Positions 10,635 through 21,034 of a stretch of 64,000 nucleotides of DNA are shown piece by piece; within the stretch, counting starts at the first letter, position 1; every line of letters starts with the position of its first letter. Both the position numbers and the translations under genes were made by a program. Under the pieces are notes generated by a model, which saw nothing but the letters and a program-made list of their open reading frames with translations, had not been told where the DNA came from and ran no database searches. This DNA comes from Methylotenera sp. (GTDB lineage: Bacteria > Pseudomonadota > Gammaproteobacteria > Burkholderiales > Methylophilaceae). The stretch lies in NCBI GenBank assembly GCA_030682715.1, contig JAUXNQ010000042.1:1-64000 (forward strand), given 5' to 3'.

Positions 10635-10685
10635 GTTCAAGCCAGCGACTAAAGTCGCCAGTCACAATCAAGCGAGCACTAAAAT

Positions 10686-11165
10686 TTATGCGTGAAACTT
10701 AGCTAAATCACCAGGCTTACGTAACATTTTATCTACCTCACCCAAGTGCAGTTCTTCTTGATAAATCATTTCACGCGCGTACTCTTCTAGCATTACAGAG
10801 CTACCCTCTACCAGTTTCAATAACGCCTTATAAGCATTAAGGGCGGCTGTTTCATGCGCTAAAGACTCGCGTAAGATATCGCCGATATCATGGTTGTGCG
10901 TTTCTAGTAACGGACCTATGGACAATGAAGGATGCCCACCTAAATGCGTAATAATTTCACCTGCTTTATTCGCATGATCTAAAGACTCAGTTGCTTGACT
11001 GCGCAACCAAGAGACAATAGGAATACGGTTATACCCAAACACCATTAATGAGTAATGAGTGTATCTTACAACGCCTGCTAATTCGAACTCTAAAATCGTA
11101 TTTAGCGCATCCACTATTGGACTGCTCTCGTGTTGATCTGACATTTTGTAATCCTTTCTAGTCAA
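10686..11165 (-). CDS. ferritin-like / bacterioferritin family protein
   Basis: Four-helix ferritin-like pattern: LEFELAGVVRYTHYSLM, ESLDHANKAGEIITHLGGHPS, YQEELHLGEVDKML. Confidence 0.88.
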   Translation of the reverse strand: MTRKDYKMSDQHESSPIVDALNTILEFELAGVVRYTHYSLMVFGYNRIPIVSWLRSQATESLDHANKAGEIITHLGGHPSLSIGPLLETHNHDIGDILRESLAHETAALNAYKALLKLVEGSSVMLEEYAREMIYQEELHLGEVDKMLRKPGDLAKFHA

Positions 11166-11237
11166 AAAGTATATTGTGAGTTTATCTATGTACCTAAACT
11201 AAAACGGTGTTTAAATGATTAACGCCATATATAGACA

Positions 11238-11528
11238 CTATTGATCAACATACGTTTTATCACTATGCCCCAAATGACGCTCTGGGTCTACTTTATCACG
11301 CACCAACTGCTTAATCTCTTTAGCCTCAGGAAACCTTCCCGCATCTTTTCTAGAGAAAATCAATTCGTCATTCAAGGTAACCTCAAATACACCTCCTGTG
11401 CCAGGTTTAAGTGCTACGCTGTACAAATCCTGCTCAAACGTAGTCAGCAGCTCCTGTGCCAGCCATGCAGCCCGCAATAACCAACGGCATTGCGTGCAAT
11501 AAGTGATTTCAACAATATATTTACTCAA
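11238..11528 (-). CDS. SelT/SelW/SelH (Rdx) family thioredoxin-fold protein
   Basis: ITYCTQCRWLLRAAWLAQELL CxxC; GTGGVFEV. Confidence 0.9.
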   Translation of the reverse strand: MSKYIVEITYCTQCRWLLRAAWLAQELLTTFEQDLYSVALKPGTGGVFEVTLNDELIFSRKDAGRFPEAKEIKQLVRDKVDPERHLGHSDKTYVDQ

Positions 11529-11723
11529 TTTGTATGTCCCGACTGATATAGTTTAATATGCATAGTGAGCAATATAATGATTACATACTGAAACTAAAAA
11601 TTATTTTGCAACTCATAGTTATCGATAGATTTAATAAATCTTGATAGCTTAAATATATCTAATACAAATGTTTTTATCTATTTCAGATAAGATATTAAAG
11701 CATAAAATCAGCAACAGCTACTT

Positions 11724-13190
11724 TTGTTAGGACACCTTACATTCATGCAAGTAAATAATAAACAACACCGGTTTACAAAAATTGGCCTCGTAGGCTCAGG
11801 TTTGATACTTGGCCTAATGCTAAGTCTCACCTACTCTGCTGTGGCAGAGAAAATGGTTAAACCACAACTGCCGCTGGATGATCTGCGTGCTTTTGCTGAA
11901 GTATTTGGCAAAATCAAAACTGATTATGTTGAAACTGTTGAAGACAAAAAATTAATTTCAGAAGCTATTAGCGGCATGCTCACTGGATTAGACCCTCACT
12001 CAACTTATATGGACCCAGATGCATTTAAAGACATGCAAGTTGCCACTCAAGGTGAATTTGGTGGATTAGGCATTGAAGTCGGTATGGAAGACGGCCTAGT
12101 AAAAGTCATCTCACCAATTGAGGACTCACCTGCTTATACAGCTGGCCTGAAAAGCGGCGACTTAATTGTAAAGCTTGATGACACGCCAGTAAAAGGCATG
12201 ACCTTAAATGATGCAGTTAAACGCATGCGCGGCAAGCCAGATACTCAAATTGTGTTAACAGTGGTGCGTAAAACTGAGACTAAACCACTTAAATTCACAC
12301 TGACCCGCGCCATTATTAAAAGTAAAAGTGTGAAATACAAACTCACAGAGCCAGGCTATGCTTACGCACGCGTAACGCAATTCCAAGAACGCACTGGTGA
12401 AGATCTTGCAAAAGCCATCAAGACCATGCATGACGAAAATAAAGGTGCTTTCAAAGGCTTTATTTTAGATCTTCGCAATGACCCAGGTGGTTTACTCAAT
12501 GGTGCTGTAGGTGTATCAGCGGCGTTCCTACCAAAAGGTGAGTTAGTCGTGTATACCGAAGGTCGCGCGCCTGATTCTAAAATGCAATTAACTGCTGTGC
12601 CAGAAAACTACGTACGTGGCGGCGCGGCAAATGATTATATTCGTGATTTACCTGCAGACTTAAAAACCGTACCAATGGTGGTGTTAATTAACAGTGGCTC
12701 TGCCTCTGCTTCTGAAATTGTTGCTGGCGCATTACAAGACCATAAACGTGCCGCAGTATTAGGGACGCAAAGTTTTGGTAAAGGCTCAGTGCAAACCATT
12801 ATGCCAATGAATAATGGTGCGGCAATCAAGCTCACCACAGCGCGCTACTTTACGCCTAAAGGTCGCTCAATTCAGGCAAAAGGCATTGTGCCTGATTACA
12901 TAGTTGAAGATGGCACAGACCAATCTGGTGCAATTCACGAGGCAGACTTATCTCGCCACTTGTCTAACCCAAAAGATGGCGAGGCTAAAAAACCAGCAGA
13001 TACAACAAACGCTGCAAAAGAAGCAGCAAAAGAGAAGTTGAATGAAAAGAAATTTGCAGAACCTAGCGCACCTATCGAACCTGCAAGCAAAGATGATATT
13101 CAATTCATTCAAGCGATGAATCTGCTTAAAGGCTTGCCAGTGATTCAATCTACGCCAGTAGTGAAAGCAGAAACACCTAAAACTGAGTAA
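11724..13190 (+). CDS. carboxy-terminal processing protease, S41 family
   Basis: PDZ (GLGIEVG..., GLKSGDLIVKLDDTPVKGM), VLINSGSASASEIVAGALQDHKRA catalytic Ser region, SFGKGSVQ. Confidence 0.95.
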   Translation: MLGHLTFMQVNNKQHRFTKIGLVGSGLILGLMLSLTYSAVAEKMVKPQLPLDDLRAFAEVFGKIKTDYVETVEDKKLISEAISGMLTGLDPHSTYMDPDAFKDMQVATQGEFGGLGIEVGMEDGLVKVISPIEDSPAYTAGLKSGDLIVKLDDTPVKGMTLNDAVKRMRGKPDTQIVLTVVRKTETKPLKFTLTRAIIKSKSVKYKLTEPGYAYARVTQFQERTGEDLAKAIKTMHDENKGAFKGFILDLRNDPGGLLNGAVGVSAAFLPKGELVVYTEGRAPDSKMQLTAVPENYVRGGAANDYIRDLPADLKTVPMVVLINSGSASASEIVAGALQDHKRAAVLGTQSFGKGSVQTIMPMNNGAAIKLTTARYFTPKGRSIQAKGIVPDYIVEDGTDQSGAIHEADLSRHLSNPKDGEAKKPADTTNAAKEAAKEKLNEKKFAEPSAPIEPASKDDIQFIQAMNLLKGLPVIQSTPVVKAETPKTE

Positions 13191-13229
13191 CGTTAAATTT
13201 AATTAAGTTTAGTGCTTGTGCCAAACTAA

Positions 13230-13258
13230 ACCGCCTTGATTGTTAAGGCGGTTTTTTT
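13230..13258 (+). terminator. intrinsic terminator downstream of S41 protease
   Basis: ACCGCCTT-gattgtt-AAGGCGGT followed by T-run. Confidence 0.9.
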
Positions 13259-13312
13259 ACAACTCAATACTGTTTAATTAATGTTGAGATTGAAAAAGAT
13301 TATAATCACACC

Positions 13313-14488
13313 ATGACGTTATCGCTAAAAGAATTAACTGCTGAAGCTGACCGCTGCGTTGCATGTGGGCTGTGCTTACCTCATTGCCCTACCTATAGAA
13401 AAACTGGCTCTGAGGCAGACTCACCGCGCGGTCGCATCCAACTGATTCGTGCCGTATCGCAGGATATTTTACCCAACAATGCGCGCTTTAAAGAGCATAT
13501 TGATCTCTGCTTAAGTTGCCGCAGTTGTGAATCAGCATGCCCTAATAGCGTTAATTATGGCGCCCTAGTAGATACCACCCGTGCACTTTATATTCAAAAA
13601 AGGAGTGTCTGGTTAAGCATAGCAAAACCTTTTATTCGTCACCGTCGTTTAAGCAATGCCATCACGTGGCCACTATGGTTTCTGTCTAAGTTAAATTTAA
13701 TTACTGTATTAAAACAGTTGGTGCCAACTGCAAAATTATTGCCTACCATTCAAAAGCCAATGGTGTGGAAATCACTATACACAGCAACTCAAACTACTCA
13801 AGGTGCAGTCAGTTTATTCTTAGGATGCGCTACTAACGCTTTTGACAACCGCACCCTCAGCGCGAGCATTTATGTACTCAATGCCCTTGGCTACGATGTG
13901 CATGTTCCTAACGCACAAACATGCTGTGGCAGCATTGCACGACAAGCTGGCGATGATTTAGAAGCGAGCCTGCTAATTAAAAAAAATGCAAGCAACTTTG
14001 ACCCTGCAATGCCGATACTCACGACGGCAAGCGGTTGTAGCGCTGGCTTAAAAGATTATCTCACCACACATCAAATACAAGACATCAGCACGTTTTTAGT
14101 AAGTTGCGATTGGTCTACTGTAAAGATTACGCCACTCAAAGAGCGCATTTATGTGCAAGACCCATGCTCATTACGCAATGTACTCAAAGCGCAAAAAGCA
14201 GTGTATGACTTACTTAAAAAAATACCAGAGGCTGATATACAAGCGCTGCCAGGCAACAGCCAATGTTGCGGCGGCGCAGGTGCTTATTCAGTGACACAGC
14301 CAGAAATGGCGAATCAATTACTTAATGATAAGCTGACAGCGATAACGGCAAACCAAGTCACGATACTTGCTACCTCTAATATCGGATGTAGCCTCCATAT
14401 CAATAAAGGGTTAAATAGCACACACGCTAGTACGCGTGTGACGCACCCAATAGAAATTATTGCAAAACAAATGGGATTTGAAGCATAA
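13313..14488 (+). CDS. glcF: glycolate oxidase iron-sulfur subunit
   Basis: Two CxxCxxCxxxCP clusters (CVACGLCLPHCP, CLSCRSCESACP) and CCG domains (CCGSIARQAG, CCGGAGAYS). Confidence 0.92.
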   Translation: MTLSLKELTAEADRCVACGLCLPHCPTYRKTGSEADSPRGRIQLIRAVSQDILPNNARFKEHIDLCLSCRSCESACPNSVNYGALVDTTRALYIQKRSVWLSIAKPFIRHRRLSNAITWPLWFLSKLNLITVLKQLVPTAKLLPTIQKPMVWKSLYTATQTTQGAVSLFLGCATNAFDNRTLSASIYVLNALGYDVHVPNAQTCCGSIARQAGDDLEASLLIKKNASNFDPAMPILTTASGCSAGLKDYLTTHQIQDISTFLVSCDWSTVKITPLKERIYVQDPCSLRNVLKAQKAVYDLLKKIPEADIQALPGNSQCCGGAGAYSVTQPEMANQLLNDKLTAITANQVTILATSNIGCSLHINKGLNSTHASTRVTHPIEIIAKQMGFEA

Positions 14489-14626
14489 GGGCTAATGTAT
14501 TATTTAGTGGTTTTTATAATGCGCGCTTCGTTAATATTAAAATACGTAAACCAAGACTAAAACACCTAAATCAGGCACTAAGCAAATACTAGCTTCGCCT
14601 AGAGAATTAAGCGTAGAATAACTCGT

Positions 14627-15262
14627 ATGAACAGATTACTCACGACAGACAAATTGATTTGTGCGTTTGATACTGGGTTACGTACCCTGTTTGCAAAACC
14701 ACATAGCGAACGTGCACACCCTGATGCAGGCATTGATGAAACGCCGCTAACCGAGCAAGAGAGGAAACATGTCAGCGCACTGATGCGCATCAACCATACA
14801 GGTGAGGTCTGCGCCCAAGCACTGTATAGCGGACAGGCGCTTACTGCTAAAAATGCGGCCACTAGTATCACCATGCAGCAAGCCGCACGTGAAGAAACCG
14901 AGCATTTAGCATGGTGTGAATCACGCATTGAAGCATTGGGTGGTCACACCAGCATACTTAACCCGCTATTCTACGCAGGGTCATTTGCAATTGGCGCTGT
15001 TGCAGGTGCATTAGGCGACAAATGGAGCCTAGGCTTTTTAGAGGAAACAGAAAAACAGGTGGGTGCTCACTTAGCAAGCCATCTTGACCAGTTACCCATT
15101 GCGGACGAGAAATCTCGCAAAATTATTGAACAAATGCAAACGGACGAAGCCAAACACGCTCATGATGCAAAACAACAAGGTGCAGCAAAATTGCCGCCGC
15201 CAGTTAAGTTTTGCATGAAAAAGATGTCCGAACTCATGACCAGCACAACTTATCACATCTAA
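14627..15262 (+). CDS. coq7: demethoxyubiquinone hydroxylase
   Basis: [47 protein letters not shown]. Confidence 0.95.
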   Translation: MNRLLTTDKLICAFDTGLRTLFAKPHSERAHPDAGIDETPLTEQERKHVSALMRINHTGEVCAQALYSGQALTAKNAATSITMQQAAREETEHLAWCESRIEALGGHTSILNPLFYAGSFAIGAVAGALGDKWSLGFLEETEKQVGAHLASHLDQLPIADEKSRKIIEQMQTDEAKHAHDAKQQGAAKLPPPVKFCMKKMSELMTSTTYHI

Positions 15263-15282
15263 TTATTTTTTAAGGTAACACA

Positions 15283-15600
15283 ATGCAAAAATTTAGCGAC
15301 GTACTACAGACTCTTGATGATGCCTCAAACGTAACCCGTATCGAGCTTTATAACCAAGACGGTAGCTCTGCAGGCGTGATTGAAAACAAACCAGGCAGCC
15401 AAGGCTCTATTAAAGTGTATAGCCATTTAGCACGTATGTATGGCGAAATCTCTTTAGATGCTGCGGTAGAAGGCTTAAGCTTGTATGCAGAACATACTGA
15501 AGATGCTGAGAACTGCCCTGGCAAACATCCTAATGTGGATAGATTGCTAAATATTTTGGAAGATGAGCAACCACTCGCGGTAAAAGTGATTGAGGCTTAG
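15283..15600 (+). CDS. DUF2322-like conserved protein
   Basis: IENKPGSQGSIKVYSHLARMYGEI ... LYAEHTEDAENCPGKHPNVDRLL pattern recalled as DUF2322. Confidence 0.75.
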   Translation: MQKFSDVLQTLDDASNVTRIELYNQDGSSAGVIENKPGSQGSIKVYSHLARMYGEISLDAAVEGLSLYAEHTEDAENCPGKHPNVDRLLNILEDEQPLAVKVIEA

Positions 15601-15915
15601 GTGTACTAGCTTAGACTAAAGCTCATTTCTAAATTAATCTCTTTTAGACCCAATTTTTTGACTCAACTTATTTTTGACTAAGTGGGTGTTCTTAACTAGA
15701 TGGGGCGCTAAGCCCCTATTATAAACAGCCTATGATTCGACACACTTTTTCTTCAATTCACTCGCATTGAGCCTATCGTATATGGGCTGAGCTTGTTTTT
15801 CGACAGACTCAGTATCAATAGGCTTCATGTTTAGTTAGTGCCGTATCAATGGTTACTACTGTGACCCCAACTGAAACTAAATACCTAAAAACCAACATCA
15901 CATCATCTAAACGTT

Positions 15916-17718
15916 TTAGTTAAAGTCTAATTTACTGTACCCCAACAAAGTCCCCGTTGCATAAGCGGTATCAATCAGTGCAACTTGATAGTCAGCGATG
16001 GCACGTACCTCTTTTGCCTGCGCCTCTCCTAATCGAGTAAGCGTTTCTAAAACTTCAGTCATGGTGCGTAAGCCTTCATTAAACTGTTTAAGCTCTGCTT
16101 CGTAATTAATACCTGCAATAAGCACTTGTTGTCTGGCAGCTAATATACGTTGCCAATTTTGGTCGACGTAATCAAGCGCATCGTAAATTTCTTTTTTTAC
16201 CGTTAACACTTGCAAGGTTTTAGTTGCTAATCGCTGGTTACGTTGCTGCACAGCGTTATCTAGTTGCGCTTTTCTGGCTTCATTGGTAATCGGCATTTCA
16301 AACTTTAAGCCAATCGACCAATCGTTAAAATCACCATTCAATACATTTCTATAATTCTGTCCAAAGCTGCTGTTAGTATTTGAAAGTGCACCATATTGAT
16401 AGTCCAAACTAAATAGCGGTAAGGTTTGGTTTTCGAGGTATTCAATTTTGGTAAGGTCAGCCGCTAATTTAATCTCCTGCTCTAAAAGCTCAACACGACT
16501 AGTCAATGCATCATCTAGCAATTTAGTACGATTAAATTCATATTTAAGTAAACTTGGCTGCGTACTCGGCACTAAAGTGTTGGTTTGAACGAGGTCTTCT
16601 GTCATGTCATTCATATAGAATCGCAGTTGACGCTGTGCCAATTTAAGGTTGGTCTCAGCGACAATTAATGCTTCCATTCTATCTGCAACGCCAATTTCTG
16701 CACGATTAATCTCTACCGCCGCACTCAGGCCCTCTCGAACCCGATGCTTAACCATGCTTAGATTTTGATTAGCATATTCAAACTGTTGACGCCTTACATC
16801 CAGCTGGCCCCATGCTTCATATAAAGCCCAGTAAGCTTTATCAACTGCGGCAATGATTCGTATTGATTGCAATCTGGTTTTAAGTTGTACAGCTTGCTGT
16901 GAGTATTCCGCAATGCGAATACTGGCTTCATTGACTTTAACCCCAGCGTTTCTTAGCAAAGGTTGGCTAATTGAAAACCGCATCGCACTTCGGTATTCAT
17001 CACTTTCAAACCGTCCTCTACTTGATTTATTTTCCAGTGGAGAACTTAAGGTGATTGATCCACCCGTGCGTAGAGGTATTCTGATACCTGCCTCTAGTTC
17101 AAGACTTCGTTTATCTTGCGCTAGCGTACTTATCTTGACTTGCTTCCCATCTAAATTAATATTGGTCGACTTAAACTCGACGGTATCTCCTGAAATTTTT
17201 GGCAAATCTATTTGTCCGTATTTTGCATAGGCAAAAATAATATTGTCGAACTTTGCTTGCTCTTCACGTACTTCCGTACCTGAAATTAATGGGTCTATTT
17301 GCGCAACTTTAATAGCTAAATTGTTTTTAAGCGCTGTTGCACGCACATCTGCAATGGTAAGTGATTGAGCCGCTTGCTCAGACAAGGTTGAAGCACGTTG
17401 ATTGGCATCAGCTGTATCAATTGCATTCAATGCCTTACTAATGTCTATCTGTAACGGTTTAACTTCAATTTTTTCTTGCTTAGATTTGTAATCCTTAAGG
17501 GCTTCGTCCAGTTTTAATGGTGCCTCAACAGCGTAATTATCTAGCATTAATTGCTCATCAAGCCTTAATCTCTGATTAGCTTTTTCTGCAATCGAACTTT
17601 GGCTAGACTCTTCCGCGGATAATGGTTGAATCAATATACACAGACTAAAAATGACTAAAGGAAAAACAAAGTAATTTTTAGCGCTCACTTGAATAGATTT
17701 ATTAGCATCGATTGTCAT
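15916..17718 (-). CDS. TolC family outer-membrane efflux protein
   Basis: 600 aa, signal peptide, paired OEP domain pattern (SISQPLLRNAGVKVNEASIRIAEYSQQAVQ). Confidence 0.9.
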   Translation of the reverse strand: MTIDANKSIQVSAKNYFVFPLVIFSLCILIQPLSAEESSQSSIAEKANQRLRLDEQLMLDNYAVEAPLKLDEALKDYKSKQEKIEVKPLQIDISKALNAIDTADANQRASTLSEQAAQSLTIADVRATALKNNLAIKVAQIDPLISGTEVREEQAKFDNIIFAYAKYGQIDLPKISGDTVEFKSTNINLDGKQVKISTLAQDKRSLELEAGIRIPLRTGGSITLSSPLENKSSRGRFESDEYRSAMRFSISQPLLRNAGVKVNEASIRIAEYSQQAVQLKTRLQSIRIIAAVDKAYWALYEAWGQLDVRRQQFEYANQNLSMVKHRVREGLSAAVEINRAEIGVADRMEALIVAETNLKLAQRQLRFYMNDMTEDLVQTNTLVPSTQPSLLKYEFNRTKLLDDALTSRVELLEQEIKLAADLTKIEYLENQTLPLFSLDYQYGALSNTNSSFGQNYRNVLNGDFNDWSIGLKFEMPITNEARKAQLDNAVQQRNQRLATKTLQVLTVKKEIYDALDYVDQNWQRILAARQQVLIAGINYEAELKQFNEGLRTMTEVLETLTRLGEAQAKEVRAIADYQVALIDTAYATGTLLGYSKLDFN

Positions 17719-19049
17719 TTTTTATCGTATGGTAATTTTTCGTTAGGATAAGATTGTAGCTCTGGGATTCTTGCGGGGAACCCATTAAGCAAACGCCATA
17801 TCTCATAACCAATCGTTACATTTTCCAATAATATCCAACCCTTAGCGCTAATCCCTTGCCTTAAAAACCTGGCAGAAGGCCAATCTGTATTATCATCGCC
17901 AGGAACAACCATGACTCGGAAATTCCCTGTGCCATTATCTGTAGGGTCTACAAAAGACACTTTTCCTGAAAATGTGCCAATCCCCACTTTTGCCCAACCT
18001 GGCACTTGAATTGCGGGCCAGCCTTCAAACTCAAGCCTCACTAAAGTATCAGTCGTAATTAGAGGTGCATCACGACCATCCACCCATAGCTCTACAGCTC
18101 GCTCTTTTGCATCTGGCAAAATTACCAACAAAGGCTGTCCTTGAGAGATCATTTGCGATTGTGAATTAACAGGTAGCCTAAAGATGGTACCCGCTCTTGG
18201 CGCAACCACTTTTTGCATATTCTGACGTGATAAATTAATTTCAGAACCCGTCAAACTATTTTCGCTATCTGCCAACTCTCCCTTAATCTTATTGATACCC
18301 GCGGTGCTCGAGTCTAATAATGCTTGTGTGTCCGCGCGTATTTGTAAAATTTCAGCCTTAGCTGATTGTGCTTCAGCTTTTGCAGAGTTGTGCTGTGCTT
18401 GTGAACTAACCAAATTGCGATTAGCGATAATTAAGTCTCTTTCAGCAATTTCTAAATCACGTTTTGATACTAATCCATCGACAAATAAACGTTGCATACG
18501 ATTACTTTGAAACTCCGCTGCATCGGCTGTTGCTTTGGCAGCGCTAATGGCTTCAGTCGTGGAAAGTATTTTTTGGTTAGCGACATCAAGTTTGAATTGC
18601 GCGGCTGATATTTGTGCATCACGTGAGGTGATTAAGTTTTGTAGTTGAACTTGGTAGGATTTCAACTCTTCCTGTTTTGCGATAAGTTTAGTGCGAAGAT
18701 TGTTTCTTTGTGCCTCTAATCTATCTTTAAACATAGGATCAATATCACTGATCTCGACTAAAACATCCCCTTCTTTAACAACACTACCCTCTTGAACGTA
18801 CCATTTACTGATTATCCCACTCACAGGCGCATCGATAGTTTGCACCCTTTCAGATGGAGAAAATGCGGTGACTTTTCCAATCGCAGTCACGTTTTGTTGC
18901 CAAGGAAGAAACAACGCGATGATTGGAAACGCGAAAAATAGTATTGCAAAGATTTTGACATAGCGAACGACAAACTCAGGTGTTTCTGTCGCCACCATCG
19001 CGTCAATCATGTCTTTATTTTGTGCTATCACATTATTTTGTTCTATCAC
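17715..19049 (-). CDS. HlyD family periplasmic adaptor
   Basis: Single N-terminal TM, lipoyl-like APVSGIISKWYVQEGSVVKEGDVLVEI, coiled coil, second half VVAPRAGTIFRL. Confidence 0.93.
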   Translation of the reverse strand: MIEQNNVIAQNKDMIDAMVATETPEFVVRYVKIFAILFFAFPIIALFLPWQQNVTAIGKVTAFSPSERVQTIDAPVSGIISKWYVQEGSVVKEGDVLVEISDIDPMFKDRLEAQRNNLRTKLIAKQEELKSYQVQLQNLITSRDAQISAAQFKLDVANQKILSTTEAISAAKATADAAEFQSNRMQRLFVDGLVSKRDLEIAERDLIIANRNLVSSQAQHNSAKAEAQSAKAEILQIRADTQALLDSSTAGINKIKGELADSENSLTGSEINLSRQNMQKVVAPRAGTIFRLPVNSQSQMISQGQPLLVILPDAKERAVELWVDGRDAPLITTDTLVRLEFEGWPAIQVPGWAKVGIGTFSGKVSFVDPTDNGTGNFRVMVVPGDDNTDWPSARFLRQGISAKGWILLENVTIGYEIWRLLNGFPARIPELQSYPNEKLPYDKK

Positions 19050-20707
19050 GTTGGTTCACTATTCTGCTGGTTTAGCGAAATTGTTTGATTGAATTGATTA
19101 GCAACATGCTCAAAACGAGTCGAGACCATTAACATCCAATCCACTTGATGCGCTTTAAGTAGATTGAGCACCGAGCTCAACTCTTGCGTCGTTAGGTTAT
19201 CTAAAAGCCCATCGATGATTAGCAAGTTAGGTTTACCAACTATTGCCCTTGCCAGCATCAATCGTTGCAATTGGGTGGTAGATAATGGTGCACCAAATGC
19301 TGTCAACTGAGTATCAAGCCCGCTCTCTAAACTTGTAAAGTCATCTAATAAGCCTAACTCTCCCAAAATGAGATTAATGTTGTTTAGTGGAATATCTTCT
19401 CTATCAAGCACAATATTTTCAATAATCGAGCCCTCAACCACTTCAATTCTGCCAGCGATGCCGATTGTATTTCGAAGTAAATTTTGATTAAGTTGCCTTA
19501 AATCATTTCCGTCAAATTCAATATATCCAGTAGATGGTTGCCTCAATCCAGTCATTAACCCAATTAAGGTGGTTTTACCCACCCCAGACTCTCCTAATAT
19601 GGCAACACTTTCGCCTGTAGACAGATTGAAATTAAGACGGTTAATTAAATTAACTCTTGGAGAGAAGCTAAATGAAAGATTAAAAGCCTCTATATAACTA
19701 AACCTATTCGAAGCTAAAGCATATGTGCCTATTTTCTCCTGTGGCAAGTCATCCAAAAACCCGATTTTATCAAGTGCAGCTAACATGTCGTAAAAATACT
19801 CAAGCTTGCTAACAAAACGAATAAAGGCAGCTAGCACGCCAAATATAATGAGCTCTGCCGCAACAAATTGGCCTAAATTAATTTGGCCTTTTATCACGAG
19901 GCCACCACCTAAGGCCAACATTAATGTGCCGACAACTGCATATAGCGTCACTGCGCCAATATTTTGAACAAACAAAGTGCGGAAATGTTCTTTCCTCTTC
20001 TTTGTATATTGATTAGCAAGATCGTGACTTAAGCGATTAGCACGATTTAACCCGTTGAAGAACTTAAACACATTGTAATTTCTAGCAATTGTCTCTAGCC
20101 ATGCAGCTGTTGCGTATTTCGCTTTAGACTCATCAACAGCAGTATCTATACCGTTCCGGCCAAGCACAAAAATAATAAAGGCTAATAAAGCGATCATCAC
20201 CACCACAATGATTGCAAAGTACAAACTGTAAAAAATTAAAATGACGCTACCAATAAAGCCTTGCAGAAAGGCTGCTAAGCTCACTGTAAGCAATGTGGCA
20301 GCGGATTTTTGAACCGTACTGATGTCAAAAAAGCGGTTCATCAGCTCGACAGGGTTACTGTGATCATACACAGCACAATCAACCCCTTGACCGTTCTTTG
20401 CTGCATTAATTGCCGTTCTTACAAACATTCTGCGCTGTATCAACTCCACCACGTAGGCTTCAAATACATAAAGCACACCAGACAACACTAACAAAACAAA
20501 CAATATCAGCGACACAATAAAAAGTGGCTGCAATAGCCCGCCCATCGTGACTATATTGACAAGTGCCTGCACGGCAATTGGCGTTGCAATGCCAAGCACT
20601 CCGTACCCAAAAGTGAGTACAACAAGCAGGTTAATGTCTTTTTTCTCAAGTGTTAAAAGATCAAATAATCTTTGTATGGGTGTTTTTTTATTGGTGTTTT
20701 TTTCCAT
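19046..20707 (-). CDS. ABC transporter (TMD-NBD fusion, no C39 domain) with degenerate nucleotide-binding domain
   Basis: Six-TM domain, Walker A GESGVGKTT; signature LSTTQ in place of LSGGQ; Walker B LLIIDG in place of LLLDE. Confidence 0.9.
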   Translation of the reverse strand: MEKNTNKKTPIQRLFDLLTLEKKDINLLVVLTFGYGVLGIATPIAVQALVNIVTMGGLLQPLFIVSLILFVLLVLSGVLYVFEAYVVELIQRRMFVRTAINAAKNGQGVDCAVYDHSNPVELMNRFFDISTVQKSAATLLTVSLAAFLQGFIGSVILIFYSLYFAIIVVVMIALLAFIIFVLGRNGIDTAVDESKAKYATAAWLETIARNYNVFKFFNGLNRANRLSHDLANQYTKKRKEHFRTLFVQNIGAVTLYAVVGTLMLALGGGLVIKGQINLGQFVAAELIIFGVLAAFIRFVSKLEYFYDMLAALDKIGFLDDLPQEKIGTYALASNRFSYIEAFNLSFSFSPRVNLINRLNFNLSTGESVAILGESGVGKTTLIGLMTGLRQPSTGYIEFDGNDLRQLNQNLLRNTIGIAGRIEVVEGSIIENIVLDREDIPLNNINLILGELGLLDDFTSLESGLDTQLTAFGAPLSTTQLQRLMLARAIVGKPNLLIIDGLLDNLTTQELSSVLNLLKAHQVDWMLMVSTRFEHVANQFNQTISLNQQNSEPT

Positions 20708-20728
20708 GTGGCTCGCTTAATTAATTGA

Positions 20729-21022
20729 TTAATGTATTATCCATTGAGCATCTGAGACTAAACACATACCACCATAACTTTTTAATATGGGGCGAAGCGA
20801 CTCAATTATTGTAGTCAACTGATCTTCTGGACAAGCAATCACAAACGTCACATTTTCAAACTTTTCACCGAATGCCAAGTCGTCTCTTGCCCCCCTCTCA
20901 CCATATCCGCCTACATGTTTATAGATGGTGTAGTTGAATATATTGATTGCTTTTAAGGTGGAGATCACTCTTTGTTTTTCAACAGCTTCAATGACAAGCT
21001 CAATTCTTTTAACACTGATCAT
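20729..21022 (-). CDS. PII-like signalling protein (SbtB-like)
   Basis: 97 aa PII-like fold (IELVIEAVEKQRVISTLKAI ... GGYGERGARDDLAFG); 12 bp downstream of sbtA-like gene. Confidence 0.82.
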   Translation of the reverse strand: MISVKRIELVIEAVEKQRVISTLKAINIFNYTIYKHVGGYGERGARDDLAFGEKFENVTFVIACPEDQLTTIIESLRPILKSYGGMCLVSDAQWIIH

Positions 21023-21034
21023 GATATAGCAACC

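Noticed and set aside
15916-20707. Classical RTX type I secretion system
   Set aside because: No RTX substrate gene is adjacent and the ABC NBD is degenerate, so a standard T1SS label would be misleading.
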